Of a DNA stretch of 64,000 nucleotides, positions 60,879 through 64,000 are shown in pieces. Position numbers and translations under genes: made by a program. The first letter of the stretch is position 1, and each line of letters opens with the position of its first letter. The notes below the pieces were generated by a model. The model was given only the letters and a program-made list of their open reading frames with translations. It was not told where the DNA came from and ran no database searches. This DNA comes from Candidatus Omnitrophota bacterium (GTDB taxonomy: Bacteria > Omnitrophota > Gorgyraeia > Duberdicusellales > 4484-171): contig JALOCC010000005.1 of the NCBI GenBank assembly GCA_023227945.1, positions 1 through 64,000 on the forward strand, in the 5' to 3' direction.

Positions 60879-61682
60879 ATGATTTATTATATTGTGATAG
60901 GTTCATCTAGGGGGTTGGGGTCGGCATTGGTTGAGGAATTGCTGAGGCAAGAGCATTGCCAGGTTATCGGGGTAGCCCGAACAACACTCAAAGACATAAA
61001 AGGTCACGAAAAATGGATAGCTTCAGGAAGGTATCGTCATGTCGAAGCGGATATATCTTCTTCTCGATGCCACCAGATTCTAAGTTCTGTTGCCAGGAAC
61101 TTATCCCCTAGCCCCATATGTATAATTTTCAATTCCGCACACATAGAAAAGGATATTAATCCAGATAATAAATCTATTAATTATGTTGCTTTTGAGCGAG
61201 TAAACCGCGTAGGAATTGATGGTCTGGGAAATATTCTTTTTATTTTCCAGGAGCATTTATTAAGATACGGGGGGGTTTTTGTAGGTATTTCTTCTTTTTG
61301 GGGTACCATTCCCCCTCTTTTTTTACCATGGGTAGCTTATCCAGCTTCCAAAGCCTATTTAAATATAGCCCTACGCTGTCTTAGGGTGTGGTGGCGTGGA
61401 CGCATTAAAGTATTGATTGTAAACATAGGTAACATTGGTAAAGACACTTCATTGCCTAAGTGGATAGTGCCGACCTATTCTATGGCAGCCAGAAAAATTA
61501 TTTATTCTCTCTCGATAAAGAAAATACCCAGGGTGATTAATTATCCCTTTTGGCACGCAGTAGTTTATCTATATATTTTAAGATTTATTCCTGAAATATT
61601 TTATTTATGGATATTTAAATTATACTTTAGGTTCCAGCCACCCCAAAAGAAATCAGAGAAAAGTAACAAGATAGATGTTTAA
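60879..61682 (+). CDS. Short-chain dehydrogenase/reductase
   Basis: 267 aa. IGSSRGLGSALVEELL (glycine-rich loop), GISSFWG (Ser) and YPASKAYLNIALR (Tyr/Lys) are the SDR catalytic set. The C-terminal ~55 residues are hydrophobic with one or two possible helices, so it may be membrane-bound and act on a lipid intermediate. It follows the radical SAM gene by 12 bases. Confidence 0.85.
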   Translation: MIYYIVIGSSRGLGSALVEELLRQEHCQVIGVARTTLKDIKGHEKWIASGRYRHVEADISSSRCHQILSSVARNLSPSPICIIFNSAHIEKDINPDNKSINYVAFERVNRVGIDGLGNILFIFQEHLLRYGGVFVGISSFWGTIPPLFLPWVAYPASKAYLNIALRCLRVWWRGRIKVLIVNIGNIGKDTSLPKWIVPTYSMAARKIIYSLSIKKIPRVINYPFWHAVVYLYILRFIPEIFYLWIFKLYFRFQPPQKKSEKSNKIDV

Positions 61683-61761
61683 GGAATCCGAGAGAATAGA
61701 GTTCGGAACAAGGATAATATTATTAAGATGAGTTATGTTGCAACTAAAAAGGAGGAAGGCA

Positions 61762-62331
61762 ATGGATAAAGAGGTTGATTTGGAACATTTTAAGAATTTT
61801 AAATATGATGTAGTGATAAAAAAAAGAGGAAAAAAATTCGTTTTAGTTATTCCTGAATTAGGTATTATCGAAGAAGATGATAATCTCGAAAAAGCATATC
61901 AAAGAGTAGAGGCCGGAAAAGAAAAACATTTTCAAAAAATTATACAGTTTGACTTACAGGATGAAATCGTGGAACCTAAAAAAGTAATAGCAGAGAAGCT
62001 GGATAGCAAAAAAATATTTATTACGAATATTGCTATTTTTGTAACTAAAGTCATAATAATTCTTTTTATAGCTACTTTAGCTGTGAATTTTATATCAGAC
62101 CGTATAGGAAATATCACAAGTGTCTCCATAAGCCAATTTGTTAACGAGAAAGCGAAGAGTTGTTACAACAGATTGCACGATATCCCGGATGAAAAAATTG
62201 AAAAAACAAAGCTTCAGGTGCGCAATGCGATAAAAAAGTTTAAACCGATTCTTAACGAGTTTAAGGTTTTACTGCATGATGATGCTCAGCAAAACGCCGC
62301 TGCTGTTTCCCCGGGAAATAGCAATGAATAA
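61762..62331 (+). CDS. Single-pass membrane protein with HicB-like N-terminal fold
   Basis: 189 aa from MDKEVDLEH, set by GGAGG six bases before the ATG (an in-frame start at 61735 is weaker). Residues about 10-50 (YDVVIKKRGKKFVLVIPEL, then EDDNLEKAYQRVEAGK) look like the small HicB-type alpha/beta fold. A hydrophobic segment lies near residues 83-110, followed by a charged helical tail ending in an Ala/Gln-rich tip. No HicA toxin is adjacent, so it is probably not a toxin-antitoxin pair. The function is unknown. Confidence 0.6.
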   Translation: MDKEVDLEHFKNFKYDVVIKKRGKKFVLVIPELGIIEEDDNLEKAYQRVEAGKEKHFQKIIQFDLQDEIVEPKKVIAEKLDSKKIFITNIAIFVTKVIIILFIATLAVNFISDRIGNITSVSISQFVNEKAKSCYNRLHDIPDEKIEKTKLQVRNAIKKFKPILNEFKVLLHDDAQQNAAAVSPGNSNE

Positions 62332-62364
62332 GTAATTATAAATTAAAGCCGATACTTCAAAGTT

Positions 62365-63918
62365 ATGATTTTAATTAATTCATCGCCAAAAGATGCTTTA
62401 AAAATATTCCAGCCGTTTTTACCCATATTTGTGCCGGTAGGCATTGGATGTTTACTTTCTGCTGCCGAAAAAGAAAAGATCGCGGTTAAATACATAGACG
62501 AGCAGGTAGAGGATGACACTTTGGCTTTAGTAGAAAAATATACCAAAGAAATGCAACCGCCATATATCTTTGGTTTTAGTGTTTTAACCGCCGCGTTTAA
62601 GGAAGCGCTTTTTATATCTCGTGAATTAAAAAAAAGATATCCCGATTCTTTTATAGTATTCGGCGGCGTTCATCCGACCGCAATGCCGCAAGAAGTATTG
62701 TGGCATAAACACATAGATATTGTTATAACCGGAGAGGGCGAGAAAACGTTAATTGAACTATATAAACATATCAAAAACAAAAAAGAATTTACGCACCTGG
62801 AAAATATTTCTTTTAGAAATAATGGCAGTATTGTTAATAATAAACGCGCTTTCAAATTGGATAATCTTGATACTTATCCGAAGTTTCCCTATCATCTTTT
62901 TTCTACTAAAAAATATGATTTAGGCTTTGTCTTAAGTTCTCGAGGTTGTCCTTATGAATGTATCTTTTGCAGTAATCGCGTTACAACCGGCAGACAATAT
63001 AGGTATAGGTCAGCCGGAGTTATCGTTGAAGACTTGGAAATGTTATATAGGCAATATAATAAAAGGTCGATACTATTTTTGGACGACAACTTCTTGGTAA
63101 ATAAAGAAAGGATATATTTGCTCATAGATGAAATAAAAAAGAAAGGATTAGATAAAAAAATGATATTTAATTTCCAGGCCAGAGGAGATAATGTTAATTA
63201 CGGAATTTTAAAAGATTTACATGATTGCGGATTCAAAAGTATTTTTTTTGGTATAGAAACTTCTAACGAAGAAATTATGAAGATAATCAAAAAGAATGAA
63301 ACGGTTACTCAGTGTGTAGATGCTGCCAAGCTGGCGAAGAAAATCGGTTTTCATGTGAGCGCGACATTCATTTACGGTTTACCTAAAGAGACCCGTGAAG
63401 ATAGGTTAAATTGTGTTAAATTAAGCAAAGAGATAGGTTTAGATATGGTTAGGTATAATAATGCAACCCCTTATCCGGGAACGGAGTTGTATGAGCTTGC
63501 AAAGAAAGAAGGCCGCCTGAACGTCCAGGGTGTATATGAGAATTTTAATTCCGTATCTACGTTTATTGAAAACCCTTTTAAAAAAATACCTTTTTCTTAT
63601 GTTCCGCAGTGCTCTAGCGAAGAAGAAATCCGCAGAGATATATTGTTCAGCTATTTTAGTTATTACCTTGACTGGCGAAGGATTAAACAGATATTTGCAA
63701 GGCCTGATTTAGGTGTTGGATGGTTTAATGCCGGCAGTAATTTGATGGAATTTTTAAAGAAATTACCTTCGCTTGTCTTTTTGGGCGCAATGATTATAAG
63801 TAAATTCTGCCAATTGTTTTACTTTATAGTTTTAAGAAAAAATACGCGTATTTCTTTAAAATGTTTTTTTAAAGTTTTCGACGGTCTTTTGTGCAAAGAA
63901 GTCGAAAGTAATCCTTAA
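62365..63918 (+). CDS. B12-binding-domain radical SAM protein (paralogue of the gene at 37826)
   Basis: 517 aa. VPVGIGCLLSAAEKE, FGGVHPTAMPQEV and VITGEGEKT form the cobalamin-like domain, SSRGCPYECIFC (Cys195, 199, 202) the cluster site. FIYGLPKETREDR and NNATPYPGTELYELAKKEG match the same blocks in the gene at 37826 nearly word for word. The C-terminal part is hydrophobic and basic. It ends shortly before the window edge. Confidence 0.88.
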   Translation: MILINSSPKDALKIFQPFLPIFVPVGIGCLLSAAEKEKIAVKYIDEQVEDDTLALVEKYTKEMQPPYIFGFSVLTAAFKEALFISRELKKRYPDSFIVFGGVHPTAMPQEVLWHKHIDIVITGEGEKTLIELYKHIKNKKEFTHLENISFRNNGSIVNNKRAFKLDNLDTYPKFPYHLFSTKKYDLGFVLSSRGCPYECIFCSNRVTTGRQYRYRSAGVIVEDLEMLYRQYNKRSILFLDDNFLVNKERIYLLIDEIKKKGLDKKMIFNFQARGDNVNYGILKDLHDCGFKSIFFGIETSNEEIMKIIKKNETVTQCVDAAKLAKKIGFHVSATFIYGLPKETREDRLNCVKLSKEIGLDMVRYNNATPYPGTELYELAKKEGRLNVQGVYENFNSVSTFIENPFKKIPFSYVPQCSSEEEIRRDILFSYFSYYLDWRRIKQIFARPDLGVGWFNAGSNLMEFLKKLPSLVFLGAMIISKFCQLFYFIVLRKNTRISLKCFFKVFDGLLCKEVESNP

Positions 63919-63932
63919 CCGGCCCAAGCCTT

Positions 63933-64000
63933 ATGAGCGTTTTTATTTTTAGCTTACTTTTAACCGTAACTGCTTTTGTTGCTCACTTCATCGTCTGGAA
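63933..64000 (+). CDS. Start of a membrane protein gene, cut by the window end
   Basis: The ATG at 63933 opens a frame that runs off the window after 22 codons. The visible part (MSVFIFSLLLTVTAFVAHFI) is one hydrophobic segment, so a membrane protein is likely. No family can be named from so little. It continues the same-strand run. Confidence 0.45.
   Translation, partial: MSVFIFSLLLTVTAFVAHFIVW

Noticed and set aside
61762..61930. HicAB toxin-antitoxin pair
   Set aside because: Only a HicB-like fold is seen; no HicA-sized gene adjoins it, and the protein has a membrane helix.

Overview
The window is 64 kb of gene-dense bacterial DNA with almost every gene on the + strand. It encodes a diderm cell wall: LptD for LPS export, a GmhA-like isomerase and a heptose-type kinase/nucleotidyltransferase. 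It has housekeeping genes in the classical order rho-rpmE-prfA-prmC-murA, a trp operon, and a large surface-glycan locus unusually rich in radical SAM enzymes. I infer an uncultured diderm bacterium, possibly of the Omnitrophota/PVC-like candidate lineages. This is inference from layout and gene style; no taxonomic marker was compared.

Region 1 (1-13.4 kb) holds information-processing and primary-metabolism genes: Rho, L31, RF1 and its methyltransferase PrmC, MurA, then trpG-D-C-F-B-(small membrane protein)-A without trpE, an M16 peptidase, RsfS (apparently starting at ATT), a HypA-like protein without its zinc loop, and riboflavin synthase. Region 2 (13.4-27.9 kb) holds tRNA-Pro(CGG), a ROK kinase, a transaldolase-like aldolase, LptD and a nucleotide-sugar block. 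That block makes UDP-GlcA then UDP-Xyl (Ugd, UXS), a UDP-HexNAc uronate (WbpA/WecC type), dTDP-deoxysugars (RmlA, RmlB, RmlD and an RmlC-like cupin) and a GDP-mannose dehydratase/reductase-like enzyme.

Region 3 (27.9-64 kb) opens with a consensus sigma70 promoter, a 59-codon excisionase-type HTH gene and the stub of an epimerase gene. It continues as a tightly packed glycan/modification island with epimerases, a nucleotidyltransferase-kinase fusion, a SIS isomerase, three DegT-family aminotransferases including WecE, a split transketolase lacking its C-terminal domain, three family-2 glycosyltransferases, two YfhO-like membrane proteins, a second pair of paralogous membrane proteins, a WbqC-like protein, a methyltransferase, and eight radical SAM proteins (five of B12-binding architecture). 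No Wzx flippase, Wzy polymerase or ABC exporter is visible.

The most striking structure is not a gene. Across the first ~26 kb practically every intergenic gap is filled by a hairpin built from iterated 6-12-nt words, with a different vocabulary at each locus but the same layout. Four ~91-bp copies of one family share terminal inverted repeats beginning TAGAAGCGGAT. This family supplies the stop codon and the C-terminal residues (L/V-EADTR or LEADPR) of four unrelated proteins. A second element of 56 bp occurs once in a gap and once in frame inside an aminotransferase gene. PrmC carries another likely in-frame insertion. These elements disappear at about 27.9 kb, where the glycan island begins.
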